In this document: piece by piece, positions 27,118-36,274 of the stretch
Layout of the letters: every line of letters begins with the position of its first letter
Position numbering within the stretch: position 1 is the stretch's first letter
Origin: Proteus sp. FME41
Lineage (GTDB): Bacteria; Pseudomonadota; Gammaproteobacteria; Enterobacterales; Enterobacteriaceae
NCBI RefSeq assembly: GCF_014897315.1
Contig: NZ_JABUYL010000001.1
Coordinates: 372,001-436,000 of the forward strand
Length of the DNA: 64,000 nt
Direction of reading: 5' to 3'
The notes under the pieces: model-generated
Told to the model about the DNA's origin: nothing
Databases searched by the model: none
Seen by the model: the letters and a program-made list of their open reading frames with translations, nothing else
Translations under genes and position numbers: made by a program

Positions 27118-27818
27118 AGTGGCTCCTAATTAACCTTTATTATGATTAGGGCTTTGATATTAATTTTTTTGTACATACAAACATCAGTTACTTACTAATC
27201 TTATCAGCCAAAATCAAAAACTGTACAAAAATTAGGAATATTTTTATTTTTTGCGAGTTATGTATTTTTTATATGAAAAAATGCAGAAAATAGTAAACTG
27301 ATTGAGTCAGTATTCGGTAGGAGAAAATCTAAATTAGTTTATATAATATAAATAAGAGCTAGAAATGATAATAATAAGAAATTTTATCTATTATAAGCAA
27401 TGTTAAAATTATTTTTATGCTATATAAAATAAATTAATTTATTAAAGTAATATCTTGTTTTTGTAATTAAATTTATAATTTTTATTAAATATGAAATAAC
27501 ACTATGGTAATTTTTAGTAAAAATAAGTAAGCAATTCTTATTGAGGATTTAATTTAAGATAATTACAAAATAACCTTTTTTTACAACGAGTTGTATTTTT
27601 TTAATTGTGTTTTATATCAATATATCCTTAATGATAATAAGTATTATTTAGTTATGGTGCAAATAAAAAAAACAGAGTGCAAATGAGATTGGTTTTTATT
27701 TTTATTACAGGGTAATCAATTGAAAAATTAAATAAAACTATATTTAAATAGCTATATTTTTATTTTTAAGTGTGCATAATATCCATAATGTTAATTTTCA
27801 TCGTAAGGGACGTAAAAT
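27118..27818. other. Long AT-rich upstream region of ftnA with a weak Fur-like site
   Basis: No gene seen in 700 bases. AATGATAATAAGTATTATTT at about 27630-27649 has a Fur-box-like partial inverted repeat. Its match to the consensus is imperfect, so control of ftnA by iron is only suggested. Confidence 0.35.
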
Positions 27819-28322
27819 ATGTTACATCAAGATATGATTAATAAATTGAATGAACAGCTTAATTTAGAGTTTTATTCGGCAAATCTTTATTTGCAAATGA
27901 GTGCTTGGTGCGACGATAAAGGATTTGATGGTGCGGCTAAATTTTTAAAAGCGCACTCTCGCGAAGAAATGGAACATATGCACCGCCTATTCGATTATTT
28001 AAGTGATACAGGTGCAATGCCTCTACTTGGTGCTATTGAAGCGCCACCATCAGAATTTTTATCATTATCAGATTTATTCGATAAAACCTATGAACATGAA
28101 AAGCATATTACAGCCGAAATTAATAAATTAGCGCATGTTGCAATGACTACTCAGGATTATTCGACTTTTAATTTCTTACAATGGTACGTTGCTGAACAGC
28201 ATGAAGAAGAGAAATTATTTAAATCAATCCTAGATAAATTAGCGATGGTCGGTAACAGTGGTAAGGCTTTATTCTTGTTAGATAAAGATCTGAACACATT
28301 ATCAACATCTGCACATGTTTAA
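27819..28322 (+). CDS. ftnA: Non-haem ferritin FtnA
   Basis: 167 residues forming the four-helix ferritin bundle. The ferroxidase-centre residues are seen as Glu in [13 protein letters not shown], Glu and His in [11 protein letters not shown] (E-x-x-H), and Glu in [13 protein letters not shown]. The length equals that of E. coli FtnA. It stores iron in the cytoplasm, oxidising Fe(II) and keeping it as a mineral core. A strong terminator lies 74 bases after the stop codon. Regulation by Fur is likely from family knowledge but not firmly shown by a site here. Confidence 0.95.
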   Translation: MLHQDMINKLNEQLNLEFYSANLYLQMSAWCDDKGFDGAAKFLKAHSREEMEHMHRLFDYLSDTGAMPLLGAIEAPPSEFLSLSDLFDKTYEHEKHITAEINKLAHVAMTTQDYSTFNFLQWYVAEQHEEEKLFKSILDKLAMVGNSGKALFLLDKDLNTLSTSAHV

Positions 28323-28395
28323 TTATTAACAATACGATTGATTATTAGATATTAAGATAATCTTAAGTTACTAAAGAGTATCCCCCTAATTGTAG

Positions 28396-28430
28396 CGCCC
28401 TGCTGTGAATAAACGGCAGGGCGTTTTTTT
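28396..28430 (+). terminator. Terminator of ftnA
   Basis: CGCCCTGC/GCAGGGCG with a 12-base loop, then seven T residues. Confidence 0.85.
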
Positions 28431-28744
28431 ATTTCCTATTTTTATATTTGTTTGTTTTTTATGCAAATTGGATTTTTTGAGATATTATTTATACAGAGGG
28501 GGGATTTCACTTTTGACTTAATTTGGTTACGTATTGAACTGTTTAGACTGTCAATATGAGTATTATATTTTTTTGAAATGTAAAAATGAGTGATATTTGA
28601 AACAGAAACTGCTTTAAATAACATATATTTTGAGTGCTAGTTCACAACCTTTTATTTCAAATATCAAGAAGCGAAGATCTTGACGTAAATTTGCTATAAA
28701 ATATTTCAATAAATAAAAAATCACCTGTAATTTAAGAGGTTATT
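28431..28744. other. Spacer between ftnA and copC
   Basis: No convincing gene. A minus-strand frame exists but lacks a ribosome site and protein-like composition. Holds the promoter region of the copper genes, which I cannot define. Confidence 0.4.
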
Positions 28745-29137
28745 ATGTCATTAAACACACTTAAGACATCTTGGGGTAAATTATCAGCTATTGCTGTTTT
28801 ATTCTTGGGTATGTCATACCAACAAGCTCTGGCGCATGCACAATTAAAATCGCAATTGCCTGCCGAAGGCGCTGCCATTGAACAGTCTCAAGCACCTAAA
28901 GTAATTACACTTGATTTTTCTGAAGGCATTGAACTTGCTTTTAGTAAAATTAAAGTCACTAATGCTGATGGAAAAGCGATCACTGTAGGTAAGTTAAGCT
29001 TAGATCCTGTGAACAACACTAAATTATTGTTACCTTTAGAAAGCGAATTAGCAGAAGGTAATTATTTAGTTGATTGGAATGTGGTTTCTGTTGATGGACA
29101 CAAGACAAAAGGTTCTTATCAATTTAGTGTAAAATAA
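28745..29137 (+). CDS. copC: Copper-binding periplasmic protein CopC (YobA)
   Basis: 130 residues. A signal peptide ends at about Ala30, just before the mature N-terminus His-Ala (QALAHAQLKS), and this N-terminal His is a copper ligand in CopC proteins. The rest is the seven-strand beta barrel with DGH in VVSVDGHKTKGSY near the end, another copper ligand. The methionine-rich loop of plasmid CopC is absent, as is usual for YobA. The stop codon overlaps the start of copD by one base (TAATG), so the two are translated together. Confidence 0.93.
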   Translation: MSLNTLKTSWGKLSAIAVLFLGMSYQQALAHAQLKSQLPAEGAAIEQSQAPKVITLDFSEGIELAFSKIKVTNADGKAITVGKLSLDPVNNTKLLLPLESELAEGNYLVDWNVVSVDGHKTKGSYQFSVK

Positions 29138-30033
29138 TGACACCTGAAGACGTTTATATTTTATGCCGTTTCTTCCATTTTGTGGCAGTCATGTTTATGT
29201 TCGGACTGAGTTTTTCGGCTGCCATTCTCGCAAAAGATAAGTTTATTCCACTTATTCAAGTTCGCTTACGCCCAGCATTAGCGATCAGTACTATCACGGT
29301 TTTTATTACCACATATTTATGGATGACAGTGCAATCCGGTATTATGGGTGATGGATGGGAGGATGCTTGGTCACTAAATATATGGAAAGCGGTATTAGGT
29401 ACTTCATTTGGTCAAATTTGGCAGTGGCAATTAGTATTAGCAACAATTGCTTTAGCTATACTATTTATACACCAACGTTATATTCGTAATATTGCATTAT
29501 TAATTATTGCATCAATTATGTTGGTTCTACATGCCTCTATTGGCCATGGTGCAATGTTTACCGGTTCAGACGCGATATTTTATAAAATTAATCAAAGTAT
29601 CCATCTTCTTAGCGCGGCATATTGGTTTGGTGGCTTATGGCCTTTTGTTGCTTGTTTACAGTTTTTACGTAATAAAGATGAACTTGCAGAAGGTATGATC
29701 AAGCCTATTATCGGTACAATGAAGCGATTTTCTTTATTTGGTCATATCGCCGTATTGCTTGTTATTATCACAGGTATTATTAGTGCGGTTATGCTAATTC
29801 CAGGTTGGCCTGTAACGCAATTATCATCCGAATATCAAAGCATGCTATGGCTTAAAATTAGTTTAGTTGTATTAATGCTAGGTTTAGCTGTAGTTAATCG
29901 TTATATTTTGGTACCTCACCTCCGTAAAAAAAATAATTTCCAATGGTTGCTGATTAATAGCTGGTTTGAACTATTACTTGGTACTATGGCTATTTTTACT
30001 GTTGCCATCTTTGCGATTAACTCACCGGTATAG
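29137..30033 (+). CDS. copD: Copper resistance membrane protein CopD (YebZ)
   Basis: 298 residues with eight hydrophobic helices. Conserved His residues appear in CRFFHFVAVMFMFG, LHASIGHGAMF and SIHLLSAAYWFGG, typical of the CopD family that takes up or buffers copper across the inner membrane. Coupled with CopC by the overlapping start and followed by yebY after 40 bases, so copC-copD-yebY is one operon. The order matches E. coli yobA-yebZ-yebY. Confidence 0.93.
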   Translation: MTPEDVYILCRFFHFVAVMFMFGLSFSAAILAKDKFIPLIQVRLRPALAISTITVFITTYLWMTVQSGIMGDGWEDAWSLNIWKAVLGTSFGQIWQWQLVLATIALAILFIHQRYIRNIALLIIASIMLVLHASIGHGAMFTGSDAIFYKINQSIHLLSAAYWFGGLWPFVACLQFLRNKDELAEGMIKPIIGTMKRFSLFGHIAVLLVIITGIISAVMLIPGWPVTQLSSEYQSMLWLKISLVVLMLGLAVVNRYILVPHLRKKNNFQWLLINSWFELLLGTMAIFTVAIFAINSPV

Positions 30034-30073
30034 ATTGTTATATAATCATAAAAATCTAACTTCTTAATGAGAC

Positions 30074-30421
30074 ATGAACATGAAACGTTTCTTATTGGCG
30101 GGGATGTTAATACTTTTCTCTTTTCAGGCATTCTCTGCACCTATTTCCACTGTGAGTAAACTTCAATTTGGCGATAATTGGCCATTTACACGAGAAGAGG
30201 TGATGCTCAATTGTCGTGCTGATGGTGCATGGTTTGTGATTAATCCTGCTACATTAGTGCAGTATCCACTTAATGAAATTGCAATGAAACAAATGGAAAG
30301 TGGAAAAGTAAAAGCCCAATTAATTGATATTATCGTACTTCCTGATCCTAAATACCCTGAAAAGAAAAAGTCACTAGAACCTATACAAGGTGCACTTAAA
30401 TCACTTTGTGACAATAATTAA
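30074..30421 (+). CDS. yebY: YebY family periplasmic protein (DUF2511)
   Basis: 115 residues with a signal peptide ([20 protein letters not shown], cut near SAFSA). The mature domain includes [13 protein letters not shown] and a C-terminal Cys in SLCDNN, likely a disulfide pair. It is the last gene of the copper operon in E. coli too, and it is thought to work with CopC/CopD in copper handling. The sRNA gene sdsR lies downstream as in E. coli. Confidence 0.9.
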   Translation: MNMKRFLLAGMLILFSFQAFSAPISTVSKLQFGDNWPFTREEVMLNCRADGAWFVINPATLVQYPLNEIAMKQMESGKVKAQLIDIIVLPDPKYPEKKKSLEPIQGALKSLCDNN

Positions 30422-30603
30422 TCAAGTGATTGATATTATTATATGAGTCTTTTGTTTTTTATTTCATTGATTTAAATAAGAAAAGAATGAGTGGAAAATA
30501 TTTTTAATAGAAAAGAGCGTGTTGCTATGTTGTTTACTGGATCTTTACATATTGTTAGCTAATATTTAACAGTGAGTTGTAAAGATAGAAAAGTCTGAGT
30601 TAA

Positions 30604-30707
30604 TTCTCAATTTTGTTTATGCAGTAACCAGTAATCACTTTTTAGCGCACGGCTCGCAATGAGCCTTTTCCCTAAGCCAGATAAATGATTTATCTGGCTT
30701 TTTTTAT
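30604..30707 (+). ncRNA. sdsR: Small RNA SdsR (RyeB), sigma-S dependent
   Basis: The block TTTTTAGCGCACGGCTC at about 30639-30654, followed by a short hairpin, then TTTTCCCT and a strong terminator, matches the conserved body and 3' end of E. coli SdsR, including the core TTAGCGCACGGCTC. The terminator AAGCCAGATAAA/TTTATCTGGCTT with seven T residues spans 30674-30707. The position next to yebY is that of E. coli. The 5' end is estimated from a 104-base length. In E. coli and Salmonella SdsR is a base-pairing regulator of stationary-phase genes such as mutS. pphA, its E. coli neighbour, is absent. Confidence 0.85.
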
Positions 30708-30724
30708 TTCGCTTTAGCATCTCA

Positions 30725-30967
30725 TTATGCCACTTTTAATATCCAATGATGGCTATCTTTGTCATAAGCATGACGATAAAGCAGAATATTTTTATCTTTT
30801 AATTGGGCTGGAATACTGGTGTTCTCATCCCATCCATCTAATTGCATACAAAACTCTTTATCATAATCGCATGGAATATGAATATAAGTTAATTGATTAT
30901 CGGAAGAGTGTTTCAAAGTGATATCTTCGATTTCATAACAAGCAATTTTTAACGTTGTATTTTTCAT
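30725..30967 (-). CDS. yebV: YebV family protein (DUF1480)
   Basis: 80 residues from MKNTTLKIACYEIEDI; the open frame extends upstream to 31051, but GGAG lies just before the ATG at 30967 and the family starts here. The motif CMQLDGWDENTSIPAQL and the end SHHWILKVA match YebV of E. coli. Function unknown. It is located between sdsR and letB as in E. coli. Confidence 0.88.
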   Translation of the reverse strand: MKNTTLKIACYEIEDITLKHSSDNQLTYIHIPCDYDKEFCMQLDGWDENTSIPAQLKDKNILLYRHAYDKDSHHWILKVA

Positions 30968-31176
30968 GATATAGCTCCAGTTTAGGCGATGTTGTGTTGT
31001 GTTCCACTGATTTTGTTGGAACATTTCTTGTAAAGAATGCTTTTTGACCAAACAAAATTAAGCATAGTATAAATGGAATCTATTTCCAAAATATATCTTT
31101 AAAATAAAAAAAGCGGATCGTTTTTTGTGATCCGCTTTAAATAAATGGTTTAAAATGAGGCGAAATTATCTAATTT

Positions 31177-33495
31177 TTATGGTTTTGGTATGGCCGTTCC
31201 CCATTCATCCCAATCTTTGGGTTCTTTTGCATTTAATATAAAGTTTTGTTCCTGTTTGGCTTTCGCTTGCAATGGTGTGGAAGGTGGTGTTGCGAATGTA
31301 ATTCCTCCACGTATAAATTGCTTGAATGTTCCACTGCGAATAACACCTCCCGTTAAACCAAACGAGAAATTATATCCAGAAGAGAGCCAGAACTCAGTGT
31401 TATTACGAATAAGGTATTGATATTTCTTACTAATTCTAATGTGAATTAATACTCTATCTGACATGCTTCCTAGCTCTAAACCTGTTACCGCGCCCACTTC
31501 AAGGCCTCGATAATAAATTGGCGTACCAATTTGCACAGAGCCTGCTTCAGTTGCATTTAGGACTAGGTTTAATCCATCAAGATAGCGGGAGTCAGTGATA
31601 TTTGATGTCTGTAATTCAAACTGGCGATATACGCCACCATTACCAGGTTCTGCTTTAATGTAAGGCTGAATAAGAGAATCAAGGTTATCTAATCCTGAAG
31701 CCGTTAATTCTGGTGTGACAACAGCAAATCGGCTACCTGACCTTGCAAAGGTTTTTACATAATCAGGGTAAAGAACAGCAGATACTGTTACCGCTTTTCT
31801 ATCAGATGAAAGAATGAGTGATTCAACTTGTCCAATATCAATACCTAAATAACGAATAGGCATGCCTTCAGATAGTTTACTTGCATCGTAGGTTTTTAAG
31901 GTAATCTGAGCACCAATAGCTCGCGCACTGGTTTCTGAAGAATAGAGTTTGTAGCGTGAAGCATTATTATTGATATTTTCAAAGTTATCGAAACTGATAG
32001 CGCCTTTTAATGCTCGATTTAATGGTGTAGCTTCAACAGTTAATCCCGAACCATTGACAGAAACTTTCGCTGCACCTTCGGTCCAGAAAACGCTTTTTTC
32101 CGTAAGAAGGTGACGATATTGTTTAGAAATATAAACATCAATATCAAATTCATCCATTAACGGTCTGACATCCGTGATTTCACCCACTTGGAATTGGTGA
32201 TAAAGAACAACAGAACCTTTCTGAATACCTGGGAGACTTGACGCTTTTAACGTCAATGTAATGGGTAATTCATTACCATTGATGCTGGCTTTAGCAAAAA
32301 AATCGTTACGATAAAGGCGGTATTGTTCTTTTGGCGCGCCTTTATTGCCTTGGATAAGATGTATACCTCCTTCAAGCCATTCTTGAGGAGATGCTCCTTG
32401 AATATCAATACCGTTTAAACCCATATTGACGTTAATTCGGCTATTAGCAACAAACTTACTATTCTCATAAATATAATGCTTATATTCAGGAGCAATAATG
32501 GCGTCAAAGATAACACCGTCATCACTCATATTACGTTGAATAATTTGTCCAATTGTAATACCTCTAAAGAGAATAGGTTGCCCAGCATCAACACCCCAAC
32601 TTTCTTCACTGGTGAGAGAAATAATTAAACCATCTTCACCATATATCGCTTTACCCGCATCCACAGAAGTTGCTGATTGTAAAACAAATTGTTGGTTTTC
32701 CTGTGCGGGCAGGCTATTTTCTGGAGAATCAAAAGCAATAGCACCATTAATTAAGGCAGAAACACTTTCCATTTTAACGGACACGCCACTTTTTAAATTA
32801 AAATTACCTTGAAATCCAGAAACATTCCAAAAATGACTGTCTTGGCGAATTAAGTGGGCATATTGTTTATCAATACTAAGTTCAATAAAAACACCTTGGT
32901 TATCAGGGCGAATGGCATAACTATATACTTTACCCACAGGGACTTGACGATAATAAACTTGAGAGTCAACATTCAGTGAGCCCAATTTATCTGCGGTTAA
33001 AGTAATCAACTGTTGGTTTTTATCAATGTTTGCTTGGGGACGAACGTCTTGTGCAATAAATGTAAACTGCTTTTCACCTTCACCAGGTAGCATACTGATA
33101 TAGTTACCACCGACTAATGCATCTAATCCGGACACACCGGAAAGGCTCGCCTTAGGCGTTACAAGCCAAAACTGTGTGTTCTTACGTAGTGCGGTGGCAA
33201 GATCTTTACGGATATCCGCAGTGACAATAACGCGACGTAAGTCATCACTTAGCGTGACATCTTTAACAATACCTATATCAACGCCTTGATAGCGAATAGG
33301 TGTACGACCGGAGACAATCCCTGATGCAGATTGAAAATCAATAGTAATTTGTACGCCTTTGTCTTGCCAATGTTGGAAAAGTAGCCAACTTGCAATAAAA
33401 ATAGCGATAACAGGAAGCAGCCAAAATGTCGAAATTTTACGTTTGCGGCGTATTTGGGCTTGTGTTTCCTGAACGTCGTTTTCTTCGTGTTGCAT
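31177..33495 (-). CDS. letB: LetB (YebT/MCE-repeat lipid transport protein) with six MCE domains
   Basis: 772 residues from MQHEENDVQETQAQIR; an upstream Met extends the frame by 23 residues inside letA but is less likely. One N-terminal transmembrane helix (about 20-40) is followed by tandem MCE domains that stack into a hollow periplasmic tube carrying phospholipids between the membranes. I count six MCE repeats by their conserved start (such as GRTPIRYQGVDIGIV, SQVYYRQVPVGKV, QPILFRGITIGQI, SVVLYHQFQVGEI, MPIRYLGIDIGQV, TPIYYRGLEVGAV). E. coli LetB has seven in 877 residues, and this protein is about 105 residues shorter, one domain's worth. Confidence 0.93.
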   Translation of the reverse strand: MQHEENDVQETQAQIRRKRKISTFWLLPVIAIFIASWLLFQHWQDKGVQITIDFQSASGIVSGRTPIRYQGVDIGIVKDVTLSDDLRRVIVTADIRKDLATALRKNTQFWLVTPKASLSGVSGLDALVGGNYISMLPGEGEKQFTFIAQDVRPQANIDKNQQLITLTADKLGSLNVDSQVYYRQVPVGKVYSYAIRPDNQGVFIELSIDKQYAHLIRQDSHFWNVSGFQGNFNLKSGVSVKMESVSALINGAIAFDSPENSLPAQENQQFVLQSATSVDAGKAIYGEDGLIISLTSEESWGVDAGQPILFRGITIGQIIQRNMSDDGVIFDAIIAPEYKHYIYENSKFVANSRINVNMGLNGIDIQGASPQEWLEGGIHLIQGNKGAPKEQYRLYRNDFFAKASINGNELPITLTLKASSLPGIQKGSVVLYHQFQVGEITDVRPLMDEFDIDVYISKQYRHLLTEKSVFWTEGAAKVSVNGSGLTVEATPLNRALKGAISFDNFENINNNASRYKLYSSETSARAIGAQITLKTYDASKLSEGMPIRYLGIDIGQVESLILSSDRKAVTVSAVLYPDYVKTFARSGSRFAVVTPELTASGLDNLDSLIQPYIKAEPGNGGVYRQFELQTSNITDSRYLDGLNLVLNATEAGSVQIGTPIYYRGLEVGAVTGLELGSMSDRVLIHIRISKKYQYLIRNNTEFWLSSGYNFSFGLTGGVIRSGTFKQFIRGGITFATPPSTPLQAKAKQEQNFILNAKEPKDWDEWGTAIPKP

Positions 33496-34705
33496 AAGTA
33501 TCCCATAGTAAACGACTATCCAACCATTCAACGGCAAGGATAGTAAGAATAACGGCAGTACCAAAATAAAAAGCAGCAGGACCCATTGTAAATGTCATTA
33601 GTTGATCTCGATTAATTAATGACATCATTAGTGCGATAACAAAGAGATCAAGCATCGACCATCGGCCTATCCAAGAGACAAAACGGTATAATTTCATACG
33701 AAAAAGAGGATCAATACGAGAATGAAAATGAATACTTAATAATAAACCTAGCATGATAATAATTTTGAAAAAAGGTACAAAAATACTGGCGATAAAAACA
33801 ATAATTGCAATCGGGGTATTGCCTGAATTCACTAAGGAAAGTACACCTGAAAAGATGGTATCTTCATGACGCTGGCCATTTAAATAAAAAATAGAAATAG
33901 GCAATAAATTTGCCGGTAATAATAAAATAATTGCTGTGATTAATGCGGCCCATGTCTTTTGTAAACTCATTGGTTGCCTTAGGTTATAGCAAGATCTACA
34001 GCGAGGACAATGCGTTGAGGGCGTTTTTTTAAAATGATAATGACAGGCATGGCATGTGGCAGGGCTTATCGAGATCTCTTTTTGTGGATAAAAGCGTTGC
34101 CAAAGTTGGTCCATATTAATGTTAATCAACATTAATAAGCTCAGTAGCATTAAAGAAACAAAGGCAATTAAACCATTACCAACATAAACAGTTGCGTAGT
34201 CACCTAATTTTATTGTTGCAACACCCAGCCCAATCAAATAGACATCTAGCATTACCCACTCTTTTAGTTTACCGAGCATTAATAACACGGGGCGTAAATT
34301 AAAACGTAAACGAGCGCCCAAATGAAGATATAAAATAGCAATAGGCAGACTGAGTGGTGCAGCAACTGCACAAAACGCAACCATGGTTGCAGTAAGAGGA
34401 GAACCTTGCTCTGACATCATACGAATACCATCAAGTACATTTGCGGTTATCATTGTACCTAATAGATAAATTTTGATTAATGGCTGAGTAAATGCGATTG
34501 ATGCCAAAATTAACATTGTGATAGATAAAATTAATAGACGAGTTAATGACCAATCCCGATAAGAAGAGAGTTTGGCTTGGCAACGTGGACAATAAGCATC
34601 TTCGCCACGCTTAAGTGTAAGAGGAAGTGTCACAAGATGATCACACTCTTGGCAGTGTATTGATTTTGTTTCCACAGTTGCGTTATTGTTTACGGTATTG
34701 CTCAT
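33437..34705 (-). CDS. letA: LetA (YebS), inner-membrane partner of LetB
   Basis: 422 residues, PqiA family. Two zinc-ribbon modules are visible, CQECDHLVTLPL...CPRC near residue 18-42 and CHACHYHF...CPRCRSC in the middle, each before a bundle of four hydrophobic helices. LetA loads lipid into the LetB tube. Its 3' end overlaps the letB start region by about 59 bases, so translation is coupled and the pair is one operon. Length is as in E. coli. Confidence 0.93.
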   Translation of the reverse strand: MSNTVNNNATVETKSIHCQECDHLVTLPLTLKRGEDAYCPRCQAKLSSYRDWSLTRLLILSITMLILASIAFTQPLIKIYLLGTMITANVLDGIRMMSEQGSPLTATMVAFCAVAAPLSLPIAILYLHLGARLRFNLRPVLLMLGKLKEWVMLDVYLIGLGVATIKLGDYATVYVGNGLIAFVSLMLLSLLMLININMDQLWQRFYPQKEISISPATCHACHYHFKKTPSTHCPRCRSCYNLRQPMSLQKTWAALITAIILLLPANLLPISIFYLNGQRHEDTIFSGVLSLVNSGNTPIAIIVFIASIFVPFFKIIIMLGLLLSIHFHSRIDPLFRMKLYRFVSWIGRWSMLDLFVIALMMSLINRDQLMTFTMGPAAFYFGTAVILTILAVEWLDSRLLWDTYATRRKRRSGNTSPNTPQT

Positions 34706-34966
34706 TAATTCGCCTAAGTTGACTTTCTTCAGACTTATCGTTTGATTAAGCTAAAAAAAAGTACCTATACTCAATGGTTCACAAGTTATCATTTTTATTA
34801 TATTTACGCCTTTCATTTTACAATACTCAGTGTCTGATTTTTTTGTGAGTGTTAAGGGCATATTATCGTTTTTTACCTAATTCTTGAAAGTGGAGTATTC
34901 AACCTCAAGATAAAATAGGCTAAATTATGAGTATGTTATCTATTTTAGTTACGTAAATAAGGTTTA

Positions 34967-35467
34967 ATGATGCCAAAATCGCTTTTTTATCAGGAACTCA
35001 CTGATAATTTGTCAGCCTTGTTGTCTGGTGAAAATGATCTTATCGCATCACTTGCTAATACCAGCGCACTTCTTTTCGAGAAGTTAGATACGATAAATTG
35101 GGTTGGATTTTATCTTAATGATGGAGATTCATTAGTTCTTGGCCCATTTCAAGGCAAAATTGCTTGTGTCAGAATAGGTTTTGGGAAAGGAGTTTGCGGA
35201 ACTGCATACTCTGAAAACAGAATTTTAAGAGTGAGTGACGTTCACCAATTTAGTGGTCATATTGCTTGTGACAGTGCAAGTCAGTCTGAAATTGTTCTGC
35301 CTTTAGAGGTAAATGGACAAATTATCGGCGTTCTCGATATTGATAGCCCTATTTTTGATCGTTTTGATAAAAAAGATGAAAATGGGCTTAAAGCGTTGTG
35401 TGACGTGCTCTGCGAGCATTTAAAAACTTGTCATACAGCAAAATATTGTGAATTTTGTGTAAGTTAA
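34967..35467 (+). CDS. msrC: Free methionine-(R)-sulfoxide reductase MsrC
   Basis: 166 residues forming a GAF domain. The catalytic Cys residues of fRMsr appear in KIACVRIGFGKGVCGTAY and GHIACDSASQSEIV. The enzyme reduces free methionine-(R)-sulfoxide in the cytoplasm. A second start codon follows directly (MMPKS), and either could be used. It is divergent from letA and precedes proQ, the order of E. coli yebR-proQ. Confidence 0.93.
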   Translation: MMPKSLFYQELTDNLSALLSGENDLIASLANTSALLFEKLDTINWVGFYLNDGDSLVLGPFQGKIACVRIGFGKGVCGTAYSENRILRVSDVHQFSGHIACDSASQSEIVLPLEVNGQIIGVLDIDSPIFDRFDKKDENGLKALCDVLCEHLKTCHTAKYCEFCVS

Positions 35468-35562
35468 CAGGCGTTTGCCATAGAAATTGTTGGCAACACT
35501 ATTATAATGTCGCTTGTTCATGCCTGCGCTGGTTGGCAAAACCGTTGTAATCAGGAAATTTC

Positions 35563-36255
35563 ATGGAAAATCAACCTAAGTTGAATAGTAGTAAAGAAAT
35601 CATCGCTTTTTTAGCTGAACGTTTCCCTAAGTGTTTTATCGCTGAAGGCGAAGCTCGCCCTTTGAAAGTCGGTATTTTTCAAGATCTCGTTGAGAATCTG
35701 AAAGATGAGACTCAATTGAGTAAAACACAGTTACGTTCGGCATTACGCTTGTATACCTCAAGTTGGCGCTACCTTTATGGAGTTAAAGAAGGAGCAAAAC
35801 GTGTCGATTTGGAGGGTAATGACTGCGGCGAGCTGGAAGCTGAGCATATTGAACATGCTCGTACACAATTAGCAGAAGCCAAGGCGCGCGTTCAAGCCCA
35901 AAGAGCTGAACAACGTGCTAAAAAGCGCGAAGCTGAAGGTGATAAGGAGACCAGTAAACGTCCGGCAGCGAAAAAGCCAAATAATACGCGTCGTCAGCCA
36001 CCTAAAGACGGTGAAAAACGGCAGCCTCGTCCTCAAAAAGCGACTCAAACACCTCGTAAAGCACCACAACCAAACACTGAAAAGTTAATTCCAGTTACAG
36101 ATACCTCAGTTCTTACTGTGGGTCAGTCGCTGAAAGTTAACGTCGGCAGTAGTGTGATGAGTGCGACAGTGTTAGAGATCGCAAAAGAGGGTGTACGTGT
36201 ACAATTGCCTAACGGTTTGGCAATGAATGTACGCACGGAACATTTAAAGTTCTGA
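35563..36255 (+). CDS. proQ: RNA chaperone ProQ
   Basis: 230 residues. The FinO-like RNA-binding domain occupies about 1-120 ([28 protein letters not shown]). A long Lys/Arg/Gln-rich linker spans about 120-175, and a Tudor-like C-terminal domain ends in [13 protein letters not shown]. ProQ binds structured sRNAs and mRNA 3' ends. It lies 20 bases from prc, so the two probably share a transcript, as in E. coli. Confidence 0.96.
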   Translation: MENQPKLNSSKEIIAFLAERFPKCFIAEGEARPLKVGIFQDLVENLKDETQLSKTQLRSALRLYTSSWRYLYGVKEGAKRVDLEGNDCGELEAEHIEHARTQLAEAKARVQAQRAEQRAKKREAEGDKETSKRPAAKKPNNTRRQPPKDGEKRQPRPQKATQTPRKAPQPNTEKLIPVTDTSVLTVGQSLKVNVGSSVMSATVLEIAKEGVRVQLPNGLAMNVRTEHLKF

Positions 36256-36274
36256 TACGGAGGCCAACCAGAGC

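Noticed and set aside
28442-28624. Minus-strand frame of 60 codons between ftnA and copC
   Set aside because: No ribosome site, no family resemblance and a composition expected from AT-rich spacer DNA.
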